The notes beneath the pieces were generated by a model. The model had not been told where the DNA came from. It ran no database searches and saw only the letters and a list, made by a program, of their open reading frames with translations. Positions 1-6,649 of a DNA stretch of 64,000 nucleotides are shown piece after piece. Source of the DNA: HGM04593 sp045636125 (GTDB lineage Bacteria > Bacteroidota > Bacteroidia > Bacteroidales > Bacteroidaceae); contig JAZTWX010000042.1 in the NCBI GenBank assembly GCA_045636125.1, forward strand, positions 42,712 to 106,711, given 5' to 3'. The position numbers and the translations under genes are program-made. The first letter of the stretch is position 1. Each line of letters opens with the position of its first letter.

Positions 1-44
1 CATTGTGCGCATAATGGGAATAGAGAAATAATCCACAACCATTC

Positions 45-90
45 AATAAAATAGCGACACTCTGCTGCAGCAGAGTGTCGCTATTTTATT
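45..90. terminator. Perfect 46-bp palindrome, bidirectional terminator
   Basis: A perfect inverted repeat centred between bases 67 and 68 (core CTGCTGCAGCAG) has A/T-rich ends (AATAAAATAG / CTATTTTATT). Each RNA strand would fold into a long GC-rich hairpin followed by a U-rich arm. It lies just downstream of the minus-strand HAD gene and probably ends that transcript and one entering from the left edge. Confidence 0.75.
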
Positions 91-106
91 TTGTTTAATC
101 TCTATC

Positions 107-733
107 CTATCGGTAGGCAGCGAGTGTCTTTTCGAGAATTTCGCGCCAGTCTTCGCCGTTGGCCACTTTAAGAACATTTATTCCGGCTTTTCTTGCTGCT
201 GCAATGTTCTTCTCGCTGTCGTCTATAAAAAGAACCTCTTGCGGGTGCATATTCCCCTCGAGTAACATTTTCTGGTAAATCTCCCCGCTGGGCTTTGAGC
301 AGTTCATCTTGTAGCTGAGGAAAAGGCTGTCGAAATAGTCGTCGAGCGATTTTCCGTCGGGCGTGAATGCGCTGCTGCGTGCCCATCCCTGTATAAAGGG
401 GTTTGTGTTGCTCAGCACGGCAAGGCGGTAGCGGGGACGCAAAAGTTGCAGGAATTTCAAAAATTCGGTCTGTACCTTCACTATAAAGCCCATCCAGGCA
501 TACTCGGCATCTTTGTAAGTGACCTCGCGGCCTGCAATTTTCGAGAGCTCCTCGCAGAATTCATCGGCTGTTATGTCTCCGTTCTCGAGATGGAAGAACG
601 GGCCGCTCTGCAGGTAGGCGTTGATGTACTCTTCGGGGTGCTCAATGCCAATCTCACGGAAACGCTCCATTGCCTGCTTGGTGTCAATGAGCGTGAGCAC
701 TCCGCCAAAATCGAAGATAATATTCTTTATCAT
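107..733 (-). CDS. HAD-superfamily hydrolase, subfamily IA
   Basis: A 208-residue cytoplasmic phosphatase-like protein. Motif I is FDFGGVL with nucleophile D8; motif II is SNT at 108-110; the motif III lysine is K147 in SKPSGEIY; motif IV is FIDDS with D171/D172. The usual second aspartate of the DxD motif is replaced by glycine (DFG), as in the YihX-like branch that acts on sugar phosphates, so a sugar-phosphate substrate is possible but not shown. The helical cap lies between motifs I and II. The gene is monocistronic: its terminator is at 45-90, and a divergent 5'-nucleotidase gene lies upstream. A minus-strand TATCTTTG box (894-901) may be its promoter, which would give a leader of about 160 nt. 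Confidence 0.85.
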   Translation of the reverse strand: MIKNIIFDFGGVLTLIDTKQAMERFREIGIEHPEEYINAYLQSGPFFHLENGDITADEFCEELSKIAGREVTYKDAEYAWMGFIVKVQTEFLKFLQLLRPRYRLAVLSNTNPFIQGWARSSAFTPDGKSLDDYFDSLFLSYKMNCSKPSGEIYQKMLLEGNMHPQEVLFIDDSEKNIAAARKAGINVLKVANGEDWREILEKTLAAYR

Positions 734-1019
734 ATTCTTGTGTCAAAAAAAATAAACGGTTGCAGCCGTTTTATGTATGTGGTAGGTGCTTGGTGCCTGT
801 CGTTGCTTCACGGTGTGTAGATAATGCAAGCGTGAGCAACGCAAGTTACCTGCCGGTTGCACAGTGGATGCAGCCTATATTCGCATTTCAATGCAAAGAT
901 AATGCTTTTTTGTGGCATTTTTGTTGCGGGGTGGGGCGTGAGGCGATAAATTTTGTTATTTTTTTGCCGAGTGTGGCTAAATTGTGTACTTTTGTGTGTG
1001 AATACATTATAACGGATTT
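734..1019. other. Divergent intergenic region
   Basis: This 286-bp spacer lies between the divergent HAD and 5'-nucleotidase genes. On the minus strand TATCTTTG (complement of 894-901) could serve the HAD gene, though I see no good -33 partner. On the plus strand a clear promoter lies at 963-994. Open frames here are shadows without family resemblance. Confidence 0.5.
963..994 (+). promoter_or_regulatory. Bacteroidota-type promoter for 5'-nucleotidase
   Basis: TTTG at 963-966, a 20-bp spacer, then TACTTTTG at 987-994 fit the TTTG-N19-21-TAnnTTTG consensus of the main Bacteroidota sigma factor. The start codon is 25 bp further on. Confidence 0.8.
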
Positions 1020-1970
1020 ATGGAAAACTTGGATGGACGCTTGGTTGTGGGTGTGTCGTCGCGCGCACTTTTCGACCTTGAAAAGGAGAATGAAATATTT
1101 GAACGCGATGGTATCGCAAAATATAGAAAATACCAGGAGGAGCACGAGGATGAACCGCTGGAGCGCGGAACCGCGTTCTATCTTGTAAAGAGCCTCCTGG
1201 AACTTAACAAACAGGCCAACCGCCCCATAGTGGAGGTGGTGGTTATGTCGCGCAACAGCCCCGAAACGGGTATGCGCATGCTCAAGTCGCTCGATGTATA
1301 CGGCCTCGATATTACCCGTGTGGCGCTGTCGGGCGGCGAGGCTTTGTCGAAATATTTGAAGGCCTTTTCAATTGACCTTTTTCTCTCGAAAGACGAGAGT
1401 GATGTGCAGCGTGTGATTGACTCGGGCATTAGTGCTGCTGCGCTCATTTATGCTCCTCCCACCGACTTCAACCCCGAGGACAGCCGTGTGAAAATTGCGT
1501 TCGACGCCGACGCTGTTATCTTTTCCGACGAGTCGGAGTGCCGTTTCAAGGAGGAGGGCATCGATGCTTTCTACAAATATGAAAAAGAGAATGCCGACAT
1601 TCCTTTGAAGGAGGGCCCTTTTGCCAACCTGTTGAAAAAACTATCGGCCATACAGGAGTGCTTGCCCACATCAATAGAGCTCTCGCCCCTGCGCTTGGCC
1701 ATTGTAACCTCCCGCAGCCTTCCATCGCACTTCCGCGTAATTAAAACCCTACGCAAGTGGGGCGTTTATGTCGATGAGGCCTATTTCTTGGGTGGCTTGC
1801 GCAAGGACGAGCTTTTGAAGGCTTTCGGTGCACACATCTATTTCGACGACCAGGATACCCACCTCTCTTCGTCGAGCAAATATGTTCCTGCAGGCAAGGT
1901 ACCTTATCACTCTTCGTCGCAGATAAACGATGTTATAAAGGCACGTGAGGCCGAAAAGGGCAAGGAGTAA
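1020..1970 (+). CDS. Cytosolic 5'-nucleotidase (5'-nucleotidase I-like family)
   Basis: 316 residues with the features of the PF06189 family (cytosolic 5'-nucleotidase 1-like): N-terminal GVSSRALFDLEKEN, and a central FDADAVIFSDE motif with the D162/D164 pair that would carry the metal-dependent phosphotransfer. The family removes the 5' phosphate from nucleoside monophosphates. No signal peptide, so cytoplasmic. The ATG at 1020 sits 25 bp after a consensus promoter. The gene stands alone, with a weak hairpin terminator behind it at 1988-2018. The exact nucleotide preference cannot be read from the sequence. Confidence 0.85.
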   Translation: MENLDGRLVVGVSSRALFDLEKENEIFERDGIAKYRKYQEEHEDEPLERGTAFYLVKSLLELNKQANRPIVEVVVMSRNSPETGMRMLKSLDVYGLDITRVALSGGEALSKYLKAFSIDLFLSKDESDVQRVIDSGISAAALIYAPPTDFNPEDSRVKIAFDADAVIFSDESECRFKEEGIDAFYKYEKENADIPLKEGPFANLLKKLSAIQECLPTSIELSPLRLAIVTSRSLPSHFRVIKTLRKWGVYVDEAYFLGGLRKDELLKAFGAHIYFDDQDTHLSSSSKYVPAGKVPYHSSSQINDVIKAREAEKGKE

Positions 1971-1987
1971 ATTAAAAATTCCAGTAT

Positions 1988-2018
1988 AAGAGGGTGGCTG
2001 CGGTCATCCTCTTTTGCT
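1988..2018 (+). terminator. Hairpin terminator after 5'-nucleotidase
   Basis: An 11-bp stem (AAGAGGGTGGC with GTCATCCTCTT, including G-U pairs) closes a TGCG loop and is followed by a short T-rich tract. The tail is modest, so termination may be incomplete. Confidence 0.55.
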
Positions 2019-2090
2019 TTTTATCCACTCCCTTTTATTCATTGGAACAAATTAGCTCCCGCCGCTGTTTCAATGGAAAAATGTGTGAGT

Positions 2091-2555
2091 ATGAAACGCT
2101 TATTTCCAATCCTTATCTTTGTTGCGATATGCTTTTTTGCCGGTTATCTCTCGCACCTGCTCCAGGCATCGTCGCTCGAAACGTGGTATCCCGGCATTGT
2201 AAAATCGCCGCTTACCCCGCCTGCAATGGTCTTTCCTGTTGTGTGGGCTGTGCTCTATCTGCTTATGGGCGTAGCTGCCGGCATCCTTTGGGGCGAACAC
2301 AGTGTCTATCTGCGCCTGCTCTTTACGCTTTTTGCAATGCAGCTTGTGCTTAATGTGGTGTGGAGTTTCTGTTTCTTTTATATGCAGTCGCCGCTTATGG
2401 GCCTTGTCACGCTGCTTGTGATGGATATGCTCGCGCTTATGTTTGTGGCAGGTTGCTTTGTGGTGTGCCGGGTAGCCGGGTGGTTTATGGTGCCTTATCT
2501 CGTGTGGCTGCTCTTTGCTACCTATCTTAACGGTTACACGGCTGTGTATAACTGA
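2091..2555 (+). CDS. tspO: TspO/MBR family membrane protein
   Basis: A five-helix membrane protein of the tryptophan-rich sensory protein / peripheral benzodiazepine receptor family, whose members bind porphyrins and related hydrophobic ligands. The signature WYPGIVKSPLTPP followed by FPVVWAVLYLLMG is clear, and about five hydrophobic segments fill the remaining length. I prefer the ATG at 2091 (MKRLFPIL) because family members start there; an in-frame ATG at 2073 would add six residues (154 versus 160 aa). No consensus -7 box is evident upstream. It converges with the dnaJ-like gene, and a 12-bp hairpin at 2584-2614 separates them. Its physiological role is not shown by the context. Confidence 0.88.
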   Translation: MKRLFPILIFVAICFFAGYLSHLLQASSLETWYPGIVKSPLTPPAMVFPVVWAVLYLLMGVAAGILWGEHSVYLRLLFTLFAMQLVLNVVWSFCFFYMQSPLMGLVTLLVMDMLALMFVAGCFVVCRVAGWFMVPYLVWLLFATYLNGYTAVYN

Positions 2556-2583
2556 TGCGGGTGAGTGATTTTCTTTCGTTGAT

Positions 2584-2614
2584 GCTGCGGGTGAGCTTAC
2601 GACTCACTCGCAGC
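2584..2614 (+). terminator. Hairpin between convergent tspO and cbpA
   Basis: GCTGCGGGTGAG (2584-2595) pairs with CTCACTCGCAGC (2603-2614) around a 7-nt loop. It overlaps the last codons of the minus-strand cbpA gene and lies where tspO transcription should end. The following T tract is weak. Confidence 0.45.
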
Positions 2615-3493
2615 TTGTCTTATGAGCTCTTTTTGCCTGTTGTTCAGTTGCGGAACGGTTGCGTTGAGCGTTACAATGAGGTCGCCGCGCTCGCCGCTGC
2701 GCTTGTAGAGCGGGAAGCCCTTTCCCCTTAGGCGTAGTTTGCTGCCGGGTTGTGTGCCGGCTTTTATGTTCACGCGCACAGTGCCGTCGAGCGTCTCCAC
2801 GGTTGTTTCGCCGCCAATGAGCAGAGTGAAAATGCTGGTGGTTACGGTAGTCAACAGGTCGTTTCCCGTGCGTGTGAAGGTGCTGTCGGGCTCAATGGAA
2901 AAGGTTATGTAAAGGTCGCCCCTGCTGCCGCCGGGCTGCGGTGCTCCGTGTCCTTTTAGGCGAATCTTTTGCCCGTCGGCAATGCCAGCGGGAACGGTTA
3001 TTCTTATATTCTCGCCGTTAATGCTGAAGCTTCTTTTGTGTGTAACGGCTGCCTCGCGCAAGGGGATGGAGAGGGTTGCCTGCAGGTCGCTCCCGCGGGC
3101 TGTGCTGCGTGCTCTCCCGCCACCGAAAAGCTGCTCGAAAAAATCGCTGAACCCGGCGGCGTTCCCGCTGCTGTGAATGAAATTCTCCCACTCGCCGCCG
3201 TAGCCTTGCGTGCTGTAACTCCTGTTGCGCGCCTCATATTCGCGCCGCTGTGCCTCAAACTCATCGGCGTGCCGCCAATTTTCGCCATACTCGTCGTACT
3301 TCTTGCGCTTTTCGGGGTTACCGAGCACCTCGTTGGCCTCGTTTATTGCCTGGAATTTCTCTTGCGCGTGAGCATCGTCCTTGTTGATGTCGGGGTGGTA
3401 CTTTTTTGCAAGCTTGCGGTAGGCCTTCCTTATGTCGGCGTCGCTTGCGTCGGGCGAAACGCCCAGCACCTTGTAGTAATCTATAAATGCCAT
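2597..3493 (-). CDS. cbpA: DnaJ-type co-chaperone, CbpA subtype
   Basis: 298 residues. The N-terminal J domain (about 1-70) carries the HPD tripeptide at 33-35, which stimulates DnaK ATPase. A Gly/Phe-rich segment with FEQLFGGGR follows, then two C-terminal substrate-binding beta domains. The cysteine-rich zinc finger of true DnaJ is absent, which makes it the CbpA (type B) form. I place the start at the ATG at 3493 (MAFIDYYKVLGV). A longer frame exists to 3625, but its extra 44 residues are not J-domain-like and run across the promoter of the divergent lipoprotein gene. No cbpM modulator gene is adjacent. Confidence 0.9.
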   Translation of the reverse strand: MAFIDYYKVLGVSPDASDADIRKAYRKLAKKYHPDINKDDAHAQEKFQAINEANEVLGNPEKRKKYDEYGENWRHADEFEAQRREYEARNRSYSTQGYGGEWENFIHSSGNAAGFSDFFEQLFGGGRARSTARGSDLQATLSIPLREAAVTHKRSFSINGENIRITVPAGIADGQKIRLKGHGAPQPGGSRGDLYITFSIEPDSTFTRTGNDLLTTVTTSIFTLLIGGETTVETLDGTVRVNIKAGTQPGSKLRLRGKGFPLYKRSGERGDLIVTLNATVPQLNNRQKELIRQAASES

Positions 3494-3598
3494 AATATTG
3501 TTGTTTGAAGGAGTAACAAACGAACAGCGCGCTATGTTGAGGCTGTTACGGGGGTTATAAAAAATGTTATTTTCTCCCATTGAATGGATATTTTGCAT

Positions 3599-3606
3599 TA
3601 TCTTCG
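3599..3606 (+). promoter_or_regulatory. -7 box TATCTTCG for lipoprotein gene
   Basis: TATCTTCG lies 26 bp before the ATG at 3633. It is the TTCG variant of the Bacteroidota -7 element, which recurs at four other gene starts in this window. The -33 element is poorly defined. Confidence 0.55.
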
Positions 3607-3632
3607 CATTTGTAAATACATTCAAAAGGACT

Positions 3633-4544
3633 ATGAAAAAATATCTGTATATGTTTATGTTGCTGGCGGCAGTCTCTTTTGCAGCCTGCAGCGACGAAGA
3701 AGTCTCTTACAATGCCGACAAAGCCGAAAGTACATACACCCCCTCTACGGGCCGCAAGGTTGCGTCGTTGTACACCACGCGCACGCTCGACGGCAGGGAT
3801 TATTCGTGGAAACACAATTTTACATACGATGCAAAGGGACGTATAAAAGAGGTTAATTCGGTGATGAAAGAGCACGAAAAATACACCCCTATGGGCTCTT
3901 CTATGGAACTATACGAGGAGTGTGACATAACCTCCACTGCTCATTACTATTATTATGGCGAGAAAATAGGGGTAAAGTGCTCGGTAAAGTATTCTTATCC
4001 CAATTATTCGGTAAGGAACTTTTCGGTGAAAAACACCGACTCGGGTGTTCTCGATGCCGATGGCCGTATTTCGCATTATGTCGCAGCCTACAACGGATTG
4101 TCGCTCGGCTTTGAGTGTCAGTACAGTGGCAATAGGCTCACGGAAGTGAATTACGATGGTGGCTATAAATGTGAATTGACACGCGATGCCGGTAACGATG
4201 TTGATGGTTATATTTACACGGGGGATGAGGCTGTTACCAATAATGGTCACATATACGAAAACGAAGTTGGCCTCGAAAATCGTACAAACTTCGACTTTTC
4301 GGCTTATTTCGGCTATTGGGGACACGAACGTTATATAGGTGCAATGAGTGCCTGGACACGCGCTTCGTACCAGCTTGCGGCTTTTGGCTTCTTTGGAGAA
4401 TGCAACAAGAACCTTCCCTTGTGGAAAAAGAGCGATGTCTCGGAGGCCGACAAGGGAAAAAGCCCTTGGCGTCTGCAGGGCGGTTACCCTGTTGAGTATA
4501 CAAGCCCGTCGGGTGTTGTCACAAAAATTACATACGCCGACTGA
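3633..4544 (+). CDS. DUF4595-like lipoprotein
   Basis: 303 residues. The start MKKYLYMFMLLAAVSFAAC is a lipoprotein signal with the lipobox cysteine at residue 19, followed by acidic residues. The body contains repeated aromatic beta-strand phrases such as FTYDAKGRIKEV and a C-terminal GVVTKITYAD, the style of RHS/DUF4595-like lipoproteins common in Bacteroidales. I chose the ATG at 3633 because it begins the signal peptide and follows the -7 box; an upstream extension to 3564 would run through the promoter. It probably sits in the outer membrane. Function unknown; no operon partner. Confidence 0.7.
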   Translation: MKKYLYMFMLLAAVSFAACSDEEVSYNADKAESTYTPSTGRKVASLYTTRTLDGRDYSWKHNFTYDAKGRIKEVNSVMKEHEKYTPMGSSMELYEECDITSTAHYYYYGEKIGVKCSVKYSYPNYSVRNFSVKNTDSGVLDADGRISHYVAAYNGLSLGFECQYSGNRLTEVNYDGGYKCELTRDAGNDVDGYIYTGDEAVTNNGHIYENEVGLENRTNFDFSAYFGYWGHERYIGAMSAWTRASYQLAAFGFFGECNKNLPLWKKSDVSEADKGKSPWRLQGGYPVEYTSPSGVVTKITYAD

Positions 4545-4577
4545 AACCTCGCTGCTGCGCAGTAAAAAAGGACGTTA

Positions 4578-4612
4578 TTTGTTGTCGCGGTGCTGCAAAA
4601 ATGTTAATTTTG
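4578..4612 (+). promoter_or_regulatory. Promoter of the SPOR lipoprotein-rhaM pair
   Basis: TTTGTTG at 4578-4584, a 20-bp spacer, then TAATTTTG at 4605-4612: a full match to the Bacteroidota consensus. The start codon is 46 bp downstream. Confidence 0.8.
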
Positions 4613-4658
4613 CAGCCGTTTAGGAAAAGAAAATGTTAAATTAAAAAACAATAAGAAA

Positions 4659-5156
4659 ATGAAAAAATTATTTGTATTCTCTCTTGCAGTGTGTTCGTTG
4701 TTTGCATTTGCATCGTGCAAAAGCTCAAAATCGGAGTATAAGAAACTCTACGATACTGCTCAGGAGCGTGAAACAGCCGAGGGACAGGGCCAGGCAAGCG
4801 AGCCCATTGAGATTGCTCCCGTAACATCTACCACCACAGCTTCGGCTACCAATGTCGATTCTTCTTACCGCACCGAAAAGGTTGTTCTTGCATCGGGTGC
4901 CGAGGGTTCTTTGAAGGACTTCAGCGTAGTATGTGGAAGCTTCTCTAAACAGGAAGGTGCCGAGACTGTGAAGGCTACTCTTGTTGCAAAAGGCTACAAC
5001 GCAATTATCGTTCAGAACCCCGAAACAAAGATGTATCGCGTTGTTTGCGGCTCATTCGACGACAAACAGCAGGCTGCAGAGTTCCGTGCTCAGTTCAAGG
5101 CTGCCAACCGCGACAATGCCGATTTCCAGAAGGCTTGGTTGCTCTATAACAAGTAA
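4659..5156 (+). CDS. SPOR-domain lipoprotein
   Basis: 165 residues. The signal peptide ends in the lipobox FASC, so the mature protein is lipid-anchored. A Ser/Thr/Ala-rich linker leads to a C-terminal SPOR domain (about 85-160) with two matching halves, FSVVCGSFSKQEGAE and YRVVCGSFDDKQQAAEF. SPOR domains bind peptidoglycan stripped of its stem peptides, mostly at division septa, so a periplasmic cell-wall role is likely. Four bases separate it from the next gene, so the two are probably co-transcribed from the promoter at 4578-4612. Confidence 0.85.
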   Translation: MKKLFVFSLAVCSLFAFASCKSSKSEYKKLYDTAQERETAEGQGQASEPIEIAPVTSTTTASATNVDSSYRTEKVVLASGAEGSLKDFSVVCGSFSKQEGAETVKATLVAKGYNAIIVQNPETKMYRVVCGSFDDKQQAAEFRAQFKAANRDNADFQKAWLLYNK

Positions 5157-5160
5157 TTGA

Positions 5161-5544
5161 ATGGAAGAGAAAGGCTACAAGGCAAAATCGCACGGCTGCG
5201 AGGTTAAACGCTACTGCCGCACGCTCGACCTGAAAGACTCTCCCGAGCTTATTGCCGAATATCGTCGCCGCCACAGCCAGGGTTGTGTGTGGAACGAAAT
5301 TCTCGATGGAATACGCCAGGTGGGTATTCTCGAAATGGAGATATACAACTTGGGGACAAAGCTCTTTATGATAGTTGAAACCCCGGTCGACTTTAACTGG
5401 GACGAGGCAATGGCCCGCCTGGCCACTTTGCCCAGGCAGCAGGAGTGGGAGGATTATATGTCGTGCTTCCAGCAGGCAGCTTCGGGCTCGTCTTCTTGCG
5501 AGAAATGGACGCTTATGGAGCGCATCTTCCACCTTTATGAGTAA
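5161..5544 (+). CDS. rhaM: L-rhamnose mutarotase family protein
   Basis: 127 residues of the dimeric alpha-beta mutarotase family (PF05336) that interconverts anomers of L-rhamnose or L-fucose. EYRRRHSQGCVWNEI corresponds to the family's Y-R-R-H...W-E catalytic segment; MEIYNLGTKLFMIVE and WEDYMSCFQ are the other conserved blocks. About 16 extra N-terminal residues precede the core. No rhamnose catabolic genes are nearby, and the partner is a SPOR lipoprotein, so the sugar is uncertain. A hairpin terminator follows at 5554-5583. Confidence 0.8.
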   Translation: MEEKGYKAKSHGCEVKRYCRTLDLKDSPELIAEYRRRHSQGCVWNEILDGIRQVGILEMEIYNLGTKLFMIVETPVDFNWDEAMARLATLPRQQEWEDYMSCFQQAASGSSSCEKWTLMERIFHLYE

Positions 5545-5553
5545 ACAAGATTA

Positions 5554-5583
5554 AAAAATTGCGGCTTTGGTCGCAATTTTTGT
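5554..5583 (+). terminator. Intrinsic terminator after rhaM-like gene
   Basis: AAAAATTGCG pairs with CGCAATTTTT around GCTTTGGT; the 3' arm supplies the U tract. Confidence 0.75.
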
Positions 5584-5634
5584 TAATATCGGCTTTTTTC
5601 TTTCGCACGGCGGTTGCTTTACCGCTATTTTGGT

Positions 5635-5642
5635 TACCTTTG
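5635..5642 (+). promoter_or_regulatory. -7 box of ruvX, only 5 bp from the ATG
   Basis: TACCTTTG is a full -7 match, with TTG at 5614-5616 (18-bp spacer). The ATG of ruvX is at 5648, so transcription would begin at or within a few bases of the start codon. Confidence 0.7.
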
Positions 5643-5647
5643 CACAT

Positions 5648-6070
5648 ATGGCACGAATATTAGCGATAGACTACGGAAAAAAACGCACGGGCATTGCTGT
5701 TACCGACGAGTTGCAGATAATTGCCAACGGCCTCACCACTGTGGCCACCACGGAGCTCGAAAAATTCATTCTCGACTACGTGGCCCGCGAACCGGTGGAG
5801 AGGATAATAGTGGGCTTGCCCAAGCAGATGAACAACCAGCCGTCGGAGAATATGGGGCGCATTACTCCCTTTGTAAACCGCTTGCGCAAGCTGCTACCGG
5901 AAATTCCTGTGGAATATTACGACGAGCGTTTCACGTCGGTGCTTGCCCACCAGGCTATCCTGGCGTCGGGCATAGGAAAAATGGCGCGCCGCGACAAGGC
6001 GCTTGTCGACGAAATAAGTGCCACAATAATTCTGCAATCCTATATGGAAAGCCGCAGAATGCGTAATTAA
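5648..6070 (+). CDS. ruvX: Putative Holliday junction resolvase / pre-16S rRNA nuclease YqgF
   Basis: 140 residues with an RNase H-like fold. The first strand ILAIDYGKKRTGIAVTD carries catalytic D8; YDERFTS and DEISATIILQSYM are the other conserved blocks. The family processes the 5' end of 16S rRNA in E. coli and has also been proposed as a Holliday junction nuclease. I set the start at 5648 (MARILAIDYG); a longer frame to 5567 would include the upstream terminator and promoter. It is the first gene of ruvX-def-TPR, 21 bp before def. Confidence 0.92.
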   Translation: MARILAIDYGKKRTGIAVTDELQIIANGLTTVATTELEKFILDYVAREPVERIIVGLPKQMNNQPSENMGRITPFVNRLRKLLPEIPVEYYDERFTSVLAHQAILASGIGKMARRDKALVDEISATIILQSYMESRRMRN

Positions 6071-6091
6071 GAACAAATAACAGAATAAGAT

Positions 6092-6649
6092 ATGATACTC
6101 CCAATTTACCTTTACGGGCAGACGGTACTCCGCAAAGAGGCCGAGGATATTACCCCCGATTACCCCGAGCTCGCAACGCTCATTGAGAATATGTTCGAAA
6201 CAATGCACAGCGCCGAGGGTATCGGTCTTGCTGCTCCCCAGATAGGCCTTGCCATCCGCCTGGTGGTGGTCGACCTCGATGTCTTGAGCGAGGATTTTCC
6301 CGAATTCAAGGATTTTCGCAAGGTGTATATCAATGCCCACATTCTTGAGACATCGGAGGATACCGACTCGATGGAGGAGGGCTGCTTGAGCCTCCCCGGC
6401 ATACACGAGAAGGTTACACGCCCTTCACGCATACACGTAAAGTATATGGACGAGAACTTTGTGGAGCACGACGAGTGGGTCGAGGGTTACCTCGCACGCG
6501 TGATGCAGCACGAATTTGACCACCTCGAGGGCAAAGTGTTTGTCGACCGCCTTTCTCCCCTGCGCCGTCAGATGAACAAGAACCGCCTTATGAACCTCCT
6601 CAAAGGCAAGGCTCATTGCACCTACAAGACCAAGCGCGTGCTTAAATGA
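6092..6649 (+). CDS. def: Peptide deformylase
   Basis: 185 residues. It removes the N-formyl group from nascent proteins. All three motifs are present: GLAAPQIG (about 45-52), EGCLSLPG with metal ligand C98, and QHEFDHLEG with ligands H140 and H144 and catalytic E141. Length is normal for a bacterial type I enzyme. The stop overlaps the start of the TPR gene by 4 bp (ATGA), indicating translational coupling. Its substrate-side partner fmt lies elsewhere in the window at 42298. Confidence 0.97.
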   Translation: MILPIYLYGQTVLRKEAEDITPDYPELATLIENMFETMHSAEGIGLAAPQIGLAIRLVVVDLDVLSEDFPEFKDFRKVYINAHILETSEDTDSMEEGCLSLPGIHEKVTRPSRIHVKYMDENFVEHDEWVEGYLARVMQHEFDHLEGKVFVDRLSPLRRQMNKNRLMNLLKGKAHCTYKTKRVLK

